Source: Mastigamoeba balamuthi
Lineage: Eukaryota > Evosea > Mastigamoebida > Mastigamoebidae
Length of the DNA stretch: 64,000 nucleotides
Direction: 5' to 3'
NCBI GenBank assembly: GCA_902651635.1
Contig: CACRSC010000033.1
Coordinates: 1-64,000, forward strand
A model generated the notes under the pieces. That model had not been told where the DNA came from. It worked only from the letters and a program-made list of their open reading frames with translations, and did not search any database. Positions 12,951-24,390 of this stretch are shown piece after piece (within the stretch, counting starts at the first letter, position 1; the number at the start of each line of letters is the position of its first letter). A program made the position numbers and the translations under genes.

Positions 12951-13225
12951 AGCCACGCCACTACCCGGGCCCTTCCAGTCTTGCGTACTGGAGCCACCTC
13001 ACTTCCAGCTGTCAGCAGTCTGACACCGCGACATCGCTCCTCTCTGCCTTGCGTGCTCGCAACACCTGCAAACATCGCACCCGATAGGAGGCCACTTTTG
13101 AGCTGCCCCACTACATGCACCTTTATTTTTAGGAGACGGGATCCATCCATCCAAAAGGGAAAAAATCTACTTTTCGCTTCCTCACACTTCTCTGGCGCAC
13201 ACACAACCAACTGAAACTCCCAAAC

Positions 13226-16200
13226 ATGGAGAGTGCCGTGCACGCCATGCTGACACGGCACGGCTTCACGCTGTCGGCCCCCAGCGACAGCTCCGTGGCG
13301 CGCACGCTGTCCACGTGTGTCACCCGCCCTCGTGGTAACACGTGTCGTGCCCCTCCTGACAGACTGTATTTTCCAGGCTCTTTGGATGCCTTTTCGCGCA
13401 CTGCAGTGGCAGCGGTCTGCTGCTCTCGCAGGGCGCGCTCGACGCCTGCGTGGCCGCTATCGCGCCGCACATCGTCGGCGACACCGTCCGCCTGACGGTG
13501 AGGGCCGCCGTCGACGTGCTCACGGCCCTCTCGTCGTGCCTCGCGGCGTCGGGCGTCCCCTGCGCGTGCTCTCTCGCGTGGGAGTGCCTCTCGGCGTCCG
13601 TCCTCGCCGCGCGCGCGGTCGGGGTCCTCTCGCAGGGCTCGAGCCAGGACACGACCTCGGACGCCATCCTGCAGGACATCTTCGGCACGGCCACCCCGCG
13701 GACCCGCGCCGTCCGGCACCCGGCGTCGTGGGGCGAAGTGCGCCACGGCCCCGACCCCAACGCGTACACGCTGCGCAGCATGTTCGGGCCGGTGCAGATC
13801 GGCGCGCCGCCAGAGACGATCAAGTACACGATCGAGTCGAAGCAGGTGCCGAGGGTCTACGTGCTGCCGCTGCAGCTGTTCGCGGGGTGGTCTGCCGACG
13901 TCGAGTTCCCCGTGTACTACGCGTTCTTCTGCCTCAAGGCGTTCTCGGACCCGGAGAAGAGGCTCACCATCGTCGGCACCACTGACCAGATCGAGAGGGC
14001 CAAGCTCATCCTCACGGAGTCGCTCTTCGGCCCACCGCCCGAGAGGATCTTCACCAGCGAGGAAGTATGCGCTCAGTAACGCTGATCGGCGGTGTATGAC
14101 GGGACTGACGTCATCTCCCGATGCAGACCTCTCAGAGGGCCAAGGAAGCCGGCTACTCGGTCGACCTGAGGGCAGAGAGGGACAGGCTCGCGTTCAAGGT
14201 CCACGGACAGGAGGTCCCTCTGGATGCGTACGCCGACTTCGTACCCTTCGACGAGTCCGGACAGGCGATACTGCGTTTGAAGAAGACCGCACAGCGCCCG
14301 GACCATTCGAACGAGCCCCCGCAAAGTACCTCTGAAAACTTCTTTAGCTCTCTATTAACTTGCTGGCCACAGAGAGGCAGGCGCTCGAGGGGACCCTCAG
14401 GATTGTGCGGAGTTCGGCGGGACTGCTGCAGTTCTTCGAAGACGGCACCCTCACCGCTGTCCTCGACTCGGATTTCTCGACTCTGAGGGCGCGCGTGGCC
14501 AAGCAAACACTGCTGCCTCTGCCACCGCTGGACTTTGCCTTCAGGCCTCCGGACTTCGGCGTCACCTTCCTTGGAACAAGCCACGGGTTTGACTTCAAGG
14601 GGCGGACCACAGGCACGTCGTGCTTCATTTGGTGGCGTCTGATTGTCGACTTTTGTCAGGGTTCCTGCTCTGGGTATGCGCTGGTGGAATCGCGGTTGAC
14701 CCACCGTACGAGACTCAGGCTTACTTGGAGAGGTGTGGTATCTCAAAACTTGTCGATAAGGTATGCTCGGCTCCGCAGGCTCCTCAGGCTTCGAAACTCA
14801 AAAAACTGACCAACGCAGATCATCCTGACGCACTGCCATGGCGATCACGACAGCGGAGTGCTGGGAATGGTGCTCTCTGGGTCCCGCAAAACTCTGTACA
14901 CGACCAGGACAATCCACGGCAGCTTCTCCCGCAAGATCAAGGCCGTTCTCGGAGTCGACGCGTCGGACCTGTACGACTTCGTTCCAGTCCGTATCCAGGA
15001 GGACACACTCGTTAACGGGGCGACATTCACCTTCGACTACAACTTCCATTCCATCCCGACCATCGGGTGGGGCATAAATAGTGTGGCTTTTACTGATGGT
15101 GCCTTTGCACAGATTCGAGACCAAGTACGGGGGAAAGAAGCTGAGCTACAGCTCTGATACAAAGCTTGACCCCGCACTTCTCGCGGAGCTCGTCAGAGAC
15201 AAGGTTCGCACATAACTCAGTTGTTGTCTTGTTCGACCTACGACTTACGTGCCATGTCAGGTGATGGTTCCGGCACGTGAGGCGGCGTTGAGAATGCGCG
15301 GTTTCGACGCCGATGTCATCATCCACGAAATGGGAGTGCCTCCTCTCCACACAGGTCCAGCAACGTCCACCAGCACCAGCCCAAACGCGAGCGCCAGCAC
15401 TGACACGAATACACAGAGGCCGGCGTTCTCAACAACCTGCCTCTGGACATCAAGAGGAAGATGGCTATCGTGCACTGCGCTTCGATACCAACGGAGATTC
15501 AGGTCGGCGACAGAGTCGTCAAGGTCACCGGTCTTGCGAAGCCCAAAGAGGGTCTCGAGAACACCCTGATAATAGAGGTGCCCCATACTCTATCATCAAT
15601 ACGCTAACCCTTTCGACCCCAGATGACTCCGTGCAATCAAGGCATGGCGGAGGCCTCGAGCGTGCTTAAGTTGCTGTGCTCCGTGCCACTGCTGCGTGGG
15701 CTGGACGCCGTGCAGGTCATGACCGCGTTTCAGAGCATGAAGAAGGAGCACTGCTCCCTCGGGAGCTCCATCGACGCCCAGGGTGCCGCACTACTTGTCA
15801 TACAGGGCCGAATCAAGTGCGACAACCTAGGCACTCTGTCCGCCGGTAACTGTGTAGGGTTCGTATTGAGTATGCCCTCCATTTGGCTAAATAGTGCTCC
15901 ACAGACTCAGCGGACCGGTATCCACTGTGAAGGCCGAAACCGACGTTGTCGTGGGACGCTTCCCGATAAACTCCATCACCAGCCGCATCCCGCAGGGCCT
16001 TCCACCGTCATTCCGCGAGTTCTTCATGGGCTGTGTGTGCCAGACCGAAGGGATGCGCGGCCTCGGCGCTGTCCTGACGGCGGACTGCGTGCTGGGGGAG
16101 GGCACCGTCGAGTCGGGTCACGCGCTGGCTCTCTCCGAGACAAGCGTGCTCTTTGTGAGGGAAGGCACATTGGAGATCCGCGCGACCTCGGGAACACCTC

Positions 16201-16478
16201 CGCGCGAGGTTGTCCTGCGCAGAGTGTGCAGGGGAGGAATCGCGGGGGAGGGCTGTCTGTTTGACATAAAGCAGTGGTCTGGCAGTGCTCTGGCTCTCGA
16301 GAAGAGCATCGTCGTGCACATGAGAGTGCGCACCAAATCTCTTTTCCTCCATTCCTTACACACTTTACAGAGCGACGCGCTCCAGAAGGCGATAAGGCTG
16401 TGCCCCGCGGCTTATCTGAAGCTTAGGCAGAGCGCAAGCGCCCTTCTCAGGGCGCTGCACCACAACAACAGCATGTGA
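13226..16478 (+). CDS. GbpA/GbpB-like cyclic nucleotide phosphodiesterase (metallo-beta-lactamase + cNMP-binding domains)
   Basis: Exon 1 (13226-13314) splices to 13377. The protein has an N-terminal region of about 350 residues that I do not recognise. A metallo-beta-lactamase-fold hydrolase domain follows, with the zinc motif THCHGDHDSG (14819-14865, created by a splice at the upstream AAG/GTATGC). Further metal ligands are visible in SSDTKLDP, IIHEMGV and AIVHCAS. From about 15620 to 16345 two cyclic-nucleotide-binding-like domains follow, the second with a GEGCLF stretch at the phosphate-binding position. This order (beta-lactamase-type hydrolase, then two cNMP domains) is that of Dictyostelium GbpA/PdeD and GbpB/PdeE, in which cyclic nucleotide binding stimulates hydrolysis. 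The protein ends at 16478. At least seven introns interrupt it. Confidence 0.82.
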
Positions 16479-16675
16479 AGCTGCGCTATGTTGTTTGAGG
16501 CTAGAAAGATAGTCTTTACGCGACTTCCATTAGCGTACTAATAGAGATCCGACTTTTTCGAGTCATCATCGCAACTGTTTTGGCGGATGACGAGCGCTAA
16601 AAATCTCGAGATACAACTGACCTACCGCCCACAAAATCGGAGCGCACTCAGAAACGTACCCCACCCGCTAGACCG

Positions 16676-17637
16676 ATGTGCGCGAAGACAACCAAGCTCG
16701 GGCAAAGTTGGCAGTTCCCGTCGGACCACCTCCCAGTGGGCGTCGAGATCCGCGTGCCTGGGTGGCCCGATGCTCTGCGCGTGGCGTCGTGGAACACCCT
16801 CAACACGGCGTTCATGCGCTGGATTTTTAAGGACGAGCAGGGCCTCCTCGGATCGTTGATCACCACTGCCAACGTCCCGTCCTCTGACCCTCACTTTGTC
16901 CCCCTTACGCAGCGCGAGGCCATCGGTGCGTATTCTCCCCGTGGGTCCTCCATGCCATGCCCAAATATCTTCTGCCCGCAGTTGTTGGAATGATCGAGCA
17001 CATGCTCTTTGGCGGGGGTTGCGCACACGACGTGGTGTGCCTGCAGGAAGTCAGTGCAGCCGTCCTCAAGTACTTACGGTCATGGCGCCACCGCTCGGAG
17101 CTTGGTGTCGAGAGTACCTCGCAGCAGACCACGAAAGACCAGGGCGTTATCTTGTGGCATGCAAACCGCGTATCCCTCGTGGCTCCACCCCAGACCCACT
17201 ACTACCAATCCCACGACGGCAAATACGCTCTGGAGGCGTCCTTCGTCCCGGTCGGCAATGCCGACCTGCCGCGTGCTCGGATTGTATGCACACATGTCCC
17301 GTGGGGGTCAGCGGCGAAGGCAGAACTTGGTGCGCTGGTGGTAAGACAAGCACAACTCGTAGCGGCTGGGGGCGACCACGGGGCAGCTGCCGTGCTCGGA
17401 GACATGAACATGGGGCCTGCCCATGTACAGAGGGCTCTGCAGACACAGAATGTTGGAGGGCTTACCAGAGTGGTGGAGCCACAGTACCTGACACACGTTA
17501 ATGCAAAGTGCGAGAGGGTCGTCTACGACATGTCCATAGGCTGCGTTAGTGAAGGGGGCGAGGTGCGTCCACAGAGCCCTCACGAGGTCCTCACGGATGC
17601 CACGATGGCGCAAGCAATACAGTCCCTCTCTCGCTGA
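16676..17637 (+). CDS. Endonuclease/exonuclease/phosphatase (EEP) family protein
   Basis: Two exons (16676-16925 and 16982-17637) joined by a 56-nt GT-AG intron. EEP landmarks are RVASWNTLN near the N terminus, DVVCLQEVS with the metal-binding Glu, GVILWHANR, RIVCTHVPWGS, and AAVLGDMNMG with the Asp/Asn pair. These enzymes cleave phosphodiester bonds; relatives include deadenylases (CCR4), 2'-phosphodiesterases, inositol phosphatases and nucleases. The conserved final His is probably in QSPHEVLTD. There is no signal peptide or TM helix, so it is likely cytosolic or nuclear. I cannot pick the subfamily. It lies just downstream of the GbpA-like gene on the same strand. Confidence 0.78.
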
Positions 17638-17889
17638 GACTTCGAAGCGCAGTCCCTTCAGAGCTGCAAGCAACACTGCATATTTGAAGTTTCTGATCGC
17701 GCCCCATCGACTTTCGCCGCTCTAGACCATTGTAGCACCTTCTCTCATCTTTCTCAAGGCATTTTTAGAACGCACCTCGGATGGTGTACCTCTGAGTCAG
17801 AAATACCTCGGCTCGAAGATATGGTGCCAACCAATAATAGCCACGCTGATCGAGGAAGAAGCACGACGCCGGCGTTAACGCAGCACCTA

Positions 17890-20800
17890 ATGCCTCTCTC
17901 ACCTGCGCTCCTCAAGGTCACGGCGGCGCTACTGCTGTGGACAGCAATATCCTCGCAGGCAGCCATCCGTTCCGAAATCACCAGAGCCAACACTACATGC
18001 TGGCTCGGACAGTCAGCGGACCTGTCGGGCCAGCTGAGCCTCACGGGGCAGGAGATGCACAGAGGACTCCTGGCCGCGTTCAGTGCCGTGAACTTGTACT
18101 CGCTGATCGAGTTCAAGCTGCTGACGCTCGACGACAAGTACGACCCAGCCACAGCCGCTGAAAATTCCCGCATGTTCGGGTCCATGAACATCTTCGGACT
18201 CGCCGGGTGTGTAGGGACGGGCACTGCGGTGGCGATCAATGCGGCAATCAACGCGAGTGAAATACCGGTGATTGGGAGCTACACCGGGACGGACGCACTG
18301 CGGGGTGACAACGCGCCTAGGGGTGTCGTCAACGTGCGACCGGGCTACACAGACGAGATCTCTGCCATCATTTCGTTCATCTCGACCGACTGGCACGCTC
18401 TCAACAGCCTGGCAGTATTCCATCAAAACGACTCCGTCTTTGGAGGGTACGTCCTCTGGTCCTTTCGTGCTCCTTGTCATTATTCTTCCGGGTTGACCCT
18501 CACGTCCTTTTTCTTCCGACAGTGGGGTGAGACATGCTGTAAACACTGCAATGGACTCTATGAATATCAGGCCCCTGCTGTGGACAACGCATTCAGTATT
18601 GGAGGCCTCGACAGCAGCCGGCAGGAACGCGTCCGCGAGAAGGGCCATCACAGCAATGGAGGCGGCAGGAAGGCCGAGAGCAGTTCTTTACGGAGGTACA
18701 TACGCGACTTTCGCAGCGTTTGTAACCATGTACGTCACCGAGTACAAAGCCACAAATGTCACCTTCTACGCGTTCTCGTCGCTTGACCCATTCATTGCCT
18801 CTTCGCAACTGCCTGCATCTGTCGGCAGTGCCACGATCTACCTCACAACTGTTACGCCATCTCCACTGTCATCGAAGAAGCTGGCAAGAGATTACCGGGC
18901 CGCATTGAAAACACTGGACAGCGGAGGACAGCCGTCCTATACATCGTTCGAGGGTTACATCGTTGGCAAACTCATCGCTACGGCGATGCAGAAGGCACTG
19001 GTATCACATGGGTGGCCCCTGTCGAGGGAGAGCTTCCTTTCTGCCGTGTTCGACGGGACGACGTTCGACATCTCTCAGGAGATTTATGGGCCATTTGGAC
19101 AGCTATGCGAAGGGGCAGGCTGCTGGTGTAACCAGGGTGGCCACGATGTGTACTTCGTAAGACCAATTCCAGGCGGAGGTGGAGTTGTAGAGGTTCCTCA
19201 CTCGACTGTGCACTTCTCGACATGTGGGTACAAGTGGCAGAAGGGAAATGTCTTTATCAGTGGACAGAGTGCAGCAACAAAGGGGTCCATGTCAGATATC
19301 GGCATCAGTGTTCGGACCGGTATCATTTCGGCTTTCTCTTCAGAGAATGGCGCCGATACAGGCCACTCTCTCGTTCTAGCAACTCTAAATGATGATTACT
19401 CCGCCGCGAAGGCGAGGGTAAACGCTCTTCAACTGATTGCTCAGGGAGCGACCTCAATTGTTGGCGTATGGGGAACCGAACCGTCTCTCGCTGTTGCAAG
19501 AGCAATTGATGATAATTTCCCATTGATTGATCCAATCTCGGGCTCCCAGGGCCTACGAAGACCATTCAGGCGGTATGCCATATCTGTAGGACTCCCTTAA
19601 CATCTATCTCGATGCAGCAATGTGATTAACTTGAGGTCGTCATACTGGGACGAAACAGCAGCTATCGTCAATTTTCTAGTTGATATTCTTGGTGCACACA
19701 GAATTGGAGTTCTTTTTCAGGATGATGGTGTTGGTAGCGATTGCCTCGAGGGTGTTAGGCTTGCTCTCAAGAAGAAGGTGAGGTACTTTCCCTTCTACGC
19801 CACTGATAATTCGTAGAAAATGACGATTGCAGCACAAGCCTCATACGACCGGGTGACAATGGACGTGAATCCCGCTGTAGGACAGCTCACCAATCAGGAT
19901 ATCGAGGGATTCATACTTATTGGAGTCTCGGATCCTATGTGCGCATTCATCGCGAAAGTGAAGGCAACGCCCGGTGGACGCAATGCTCCATTTATTTCTA
20001 TATCATCCCTTGCGGATAACACTGCAGAAAGATTGGCTGCTCTGAACACGACTCTTGACAACGTCTATAAAGCGAGAGTACGACAGTTATCGCCTGTCCC
20101 GAACTAACACCTTCCCCCCCGTAGTCCATTCCTGGCCTAGACCCTGAACTTGCTGTTGTGCAGAGCTATCTCAACAAGGTTCCACAGGACCTACAGTCAG
20201 CGTACTCTTTTGAGGGATTTCTTGCGGGCAAGTTTCTTGCCGCGATTGTTCAGAGCATTTCCGGGGAAATTACACCAGAGGCAATCCTGAACAAAATCTA
20301 CGAGAAGAGGACCATTGATGTTGGTGGGGTTTCACTGGGTCCGTTCGTGGATCAGTGCGATCAGGATTCTATATGCTGCAATCAAGGGTTCAGTCGGGTG
20401 TACATCACGAGCCTCAATTCCACTTCAAGAAAGTTCGTCGCCCTTCCGAACTACTCCTTTCCGATTCCAACATGTGGAATTCGTTATGGTACGTACCACA
20501 ACAGTGTTTTCAAGTTCAATTTATATCCTTATAGGCCTTAGTGGCGAAGTGAAGAGCAACATTCTTCTTTACACTCTCCTTCCAATATTGTGTTCAGTAT
20601 GCATTGGCGGACTAGTTGCTGGCTTTATTATTGTCTATAAGCACAGCGTCAAAAAATTGCTTCGGGAGAACGAGACGCTGAGGCTGCAGGCTGCCGAGCT
20701 CGAGAAGAAGAAAAATGGAAGAGCCACAAGACTTATGAATACACCTGCTGAGTGGGTTGTTACTCGTCTTCGTGAAATCCAATCGAGCACAGTTCTACCG

Positions 20801-22261
20801 AAATCAGATGCCTCTTCCCTCGATGAAATTGTCGATATAATCAGCGAGAACCGTCTGTATCAGGCCAATTTCCAGCTTCAGAGGCGTACTACATCTCTTG
20901 GCAATGTCGATTCAGAAATAATGTCATACCTTAATGACACAGTATTTCCAAACCCGACGAAGACCACGCCACTTTCGACAATTAGCCTTAGTGCAGCTAC
21001 TACCAGACTCTCAAGAGAGGAAATCAGCTCCACTGTATTACTCTCGTGGAGTTTCTCGGCACCAAGCTTTTCGGGAAAGCAGTAAGACAATCTTAATGGC
21101 GAACATCTAATGCAGATCAGGCCTCTTACAGAGATTGCCACCAAGGTATTTGAGCATTACGATTTTTTCGACATATTCGGAATACCACGTGACAAATGGG
21201 AAGTATGGATGGCACGTGTCGAATCATCGTACAACGTGAGCAAAAACGACTCAAATTATGATCTCACGCCATATCACAGGCAAACCCGTATCACAACAAC
21301 CTCCACGCTGCTGATGTCCTTCAGGCTGCGTTTTGGTCATTATTTTTCTCCGATTGTATCTTATTGTGAATACATCAGGCTTACCGAAACTAGCAAATAC
21401 GACATCTCAGATCTCGACAAACTCGTTCTGATGTACTCTTGCATTATCCACGATATCAACCATCCTGTTCGTACTGGACCCGATTTGAACCCTTACACCT
21501 ATCACAGGGAGTAAATTCCAACTTCTTGGTCAATTCGATGGACCAACTTGCAATTCGATACAGCGGGCAATCAGTGCTAGAGTTCATGCATCTATGCGAT
21601 TCGTTCACTCTCGTATTACAACCGGAATTCAACATATTCTGTTCAATGCCCAAGCCCTCCTTCAAGGTAACCAAATATTTACATCTTTGATTCTCAATTG
21701 AACAACAGGAATTTTACAACAAAGTGGTACAGCTTGTTCTTGCCACGGATATGGGTATAATAGTCACATACACTGCCGTTCATCTTATCTACAATTTAAA
21801 GCAAAGCATATTGAGATATTAGGATCATTCAATGCTCGTGTTGCTGGCGGACAATTGGATGTTTGCAATCCAGATGACTGTCTTCTTCTCTTAAAGATAC
21901 TGATTAAAGTCAGCTAACTATAGTTCTGTCATTTTCTCACCAGTTACTACAGACTGCGGACTTGTCAAATGCAATGAGGCCCTGGGAGATATACCGTGAG
22001 TGGACCACAAAGCTCTGCGTCGAGTTCTTCCATCAGGGTGAGCAGGAAGAAAAACTGGGAATGCCAGTCAGTCCATTCATGGACAAAGGCACCAATATCC
22101 CAAAGATGCAAACCACATTCTTGGAGTACATTGCTCGGCCACTCACAGAGGCACTTGTTAAAGTGCACCCAAAGGGCCAGCAACTTCTCAACAACATCAA
22201 TCTGAACCTTCAAACTTGGAAATCACAGGCGGCCATGAAGAAACAGGAGAACATGTTGTAG
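17890..22261 (+). CDS. Receptor-type cyclic nucleotide phosphodiesterase, copy 3
   Basis: Complete, with about 13 exons and roughly 1270 residues. Early exons are 17890-18446, 18523-19572, 19618-19777, 19817-20077, 20125-20488 and 20535-21081. I prefer the ATG at 17890 to one at 17821 because it opens directly with a signal peptide (MPLSPALLKVTAALLLW). Two Venus-flytrap domains run to about 20488. A TM helix (near 20570-20635), a coiled coil (KKLLRENETLRLQAAELE) and the PDE domain follow. PDE motifs are NPYHNNLHAADVLQAAFW, IIHDINHP, then (across a 41-nt intron at 21467-21507) GVNSNFLVNSMDQLA, and finally AMRPWEIYREWT with FFHQGEQEEKLGMPVSPF. Inferred role: a ligand-binding surface receptor that breaks down cAMP or cGMP. 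GC content drops strongly from 5' to 3'. Confidence 0.92.
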
Positions 22262-24390
22262 GATTGTCAATAAAGAAGAAATCTGTTCTGGATATATATT
22301 TCCAGTTGATCAAGTTACTACCTGTGTTTGGGTATGGCCCAGCAACAGTAATGAGTAGTCATGAAATATGAAGATTGTAGTCATCACTGCAACTTAGACA
22401 CTACTATTACCTCTGCTTTTTCATTATTGTAAACTTATATCAGACTGCATTTTGTAGAAAAGAGGCCCATGTCACTGTCTTCTTGTTCTTTGTGCCCTTT
22501 GCCCTTCCATGAGAGGTTTTCAGAAGGCTGTATATCTCTTCAGAAAAACAATTTTGAATATAATAGGACTGCTTCTTTTCCGACTTTTGAGTGCTGCAGG
22601 GGTAACCTACCAGCTGGAGTTCTGACCATGCCTTGAGCTAGCTGATAAATTGAACCGTCAGTAGGTAACCTAAAGAAGAAATTATCACTTTTATTTCTGC
22701 ATTTTCTGCCTTTTATAAGCAATTCTGCTTGATATCAGAAAGAGGTTATCTAAAGAAAAATGACCAGATAAGACACATTAAAGAGGTTTTATTCGAGTAT
22801 AGAAAAAACACAGGAGAATGTTCTGTAACAAGATTCGGTGTTCTGTGTTAACGGAGAGCAGGGCTGCTTTATCTGCTATGTACTGATTGGTGGTAAGCAT
22901 GGCAGCAGATAACCATTTGGGCAGATTTGCTGGCAGATAAATGTACCAGTGACAGATATACATGTACAAAACGACTTTGCTGCAAATTTATTAATTTCAA
23001 CTTTTTATGTATCATTAATACAGCACTTTTATAACATAAAATCCCACAGGAAGACTTGTTTCCGTGGGATCTTCATCTCTTTTCGGGATCTATTATGGGT
23101 CTACGGACTTTACAGTAATATCACAACAACAAGAAGAAGAGATGACCTGAAAAGATCACGTGACAAAGAACATAATGTCTGAGATTTATTTGTCGAAAAT
23201 GGTCAAATAGAGTGGGATGTGAAGTCCGTAAGAAGATCTCTGTTTTGAAGGCCGGCCAAATGCAAGCATAGTAGGACTGGCACAGTGGTACTACCTGACA
23301 TACAACACGGTCAGAAACTGGGCAGGACAGCAGTTGCATAAGTATTGTGTCTGCTGGTTTGATTGGTGGAAAACTACAACTCATGCAGACCAGTACTTAA
23401 TTCGTCCGACCAAACAGAAATGAAAGCTGACCCTCAAGCAGCTCCATCACAGATGGAAAGAGGGCATATCTGTATCATTGTCAAACAGTGCCTTCCAGTA
23501 GTAGACCTCGTCTCTGGACAGGACAGCAAAAAAGTGCCCCTTTCTGCAAGACACAAATCTCTGCAGATAATTGTACTGAATAGAACATATATGAAACATA
23601 CGGATCCAGCATCTGTGAGACTATGAGTGTTCTATCAAACTTGTACCAGGAAAGAGGTATGTCAGAAAGAAATAGGTGAGTACGTTCCCTTTACAAGTCA
23701 ATATGTGATGCCATTGAGTACAATGAAGTATGAGACGTCTATTGATCCTGTCATTCCTGAATTCCTACACTTACAGCTACAGAACAGGTCTTCTTCCTCT
23801 TCCTTCTTGGGTAATGGGAAACAGAAAACTCGTAACACAAAAACCCTGAAAGAGATGACCAGGAGCTGATTGTATTTAGAGCAGTCCTATTAGGGCAATT
23901 CCTATTGATTTGAAAAGATTTAACTGCAATTCCCGTTCACTAGGCCTGTCTTCTGCTCTGCAAGAGGGTGCAGACTAGTACTGTAAGCAGTCACTGCCTC
24001 ATCTGCTTCATGATCAATAAAATTGCACAATGCCAATTTGCCCTTTTCAAGTGCATGCCCCACGTCATCATCCTCGTTATCATCAGTTACCCCTCGTGGC
24101 CCTAGAGCCCTGATGTGCCTCTTTCTTCTTCACATGTTCCCTAACTCAGCCTCAGATCCAAGATTCCCACTAAGTCCTTTGTGGGCCAGATCAAAGTGCT
24201 GCCATTTGGATGTGTTCCTTCCTCTCTTTCTTCACTATTTCTGAATTTGATAGGAATAGGTTTTCCAACCTCCATCCCCCTCCTCCCCCCCACCCCAGTG
24301 ATAACGTTAAAGCAGAGCTTTAAATTCAGAAGTAAACCAGAGATACGATGGAAAGCAATCAGTTGTTTCTTCATTTTGTTTTGCGTCTTA
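22262..24390. other. AT-rich intergenic region between convergent genes
   Basis: About 2.1 kb between the 3' ends of receptor-PDE copy 3 and the TKL kinase. It is visibly richer in A+T than the rest of the window. Short open frames (for example 22949-23182, 23363-23869) resemble no protein family and lack a consistent exon structure. I see no tRNA, rRNA or recognisable transposon. Confidence 0.6.

Noticed and set aside
22949-23869. Short open frames in the AT-rich spacer
   Set aside because: No domain, no splice logic, ordinary length for chance frames.
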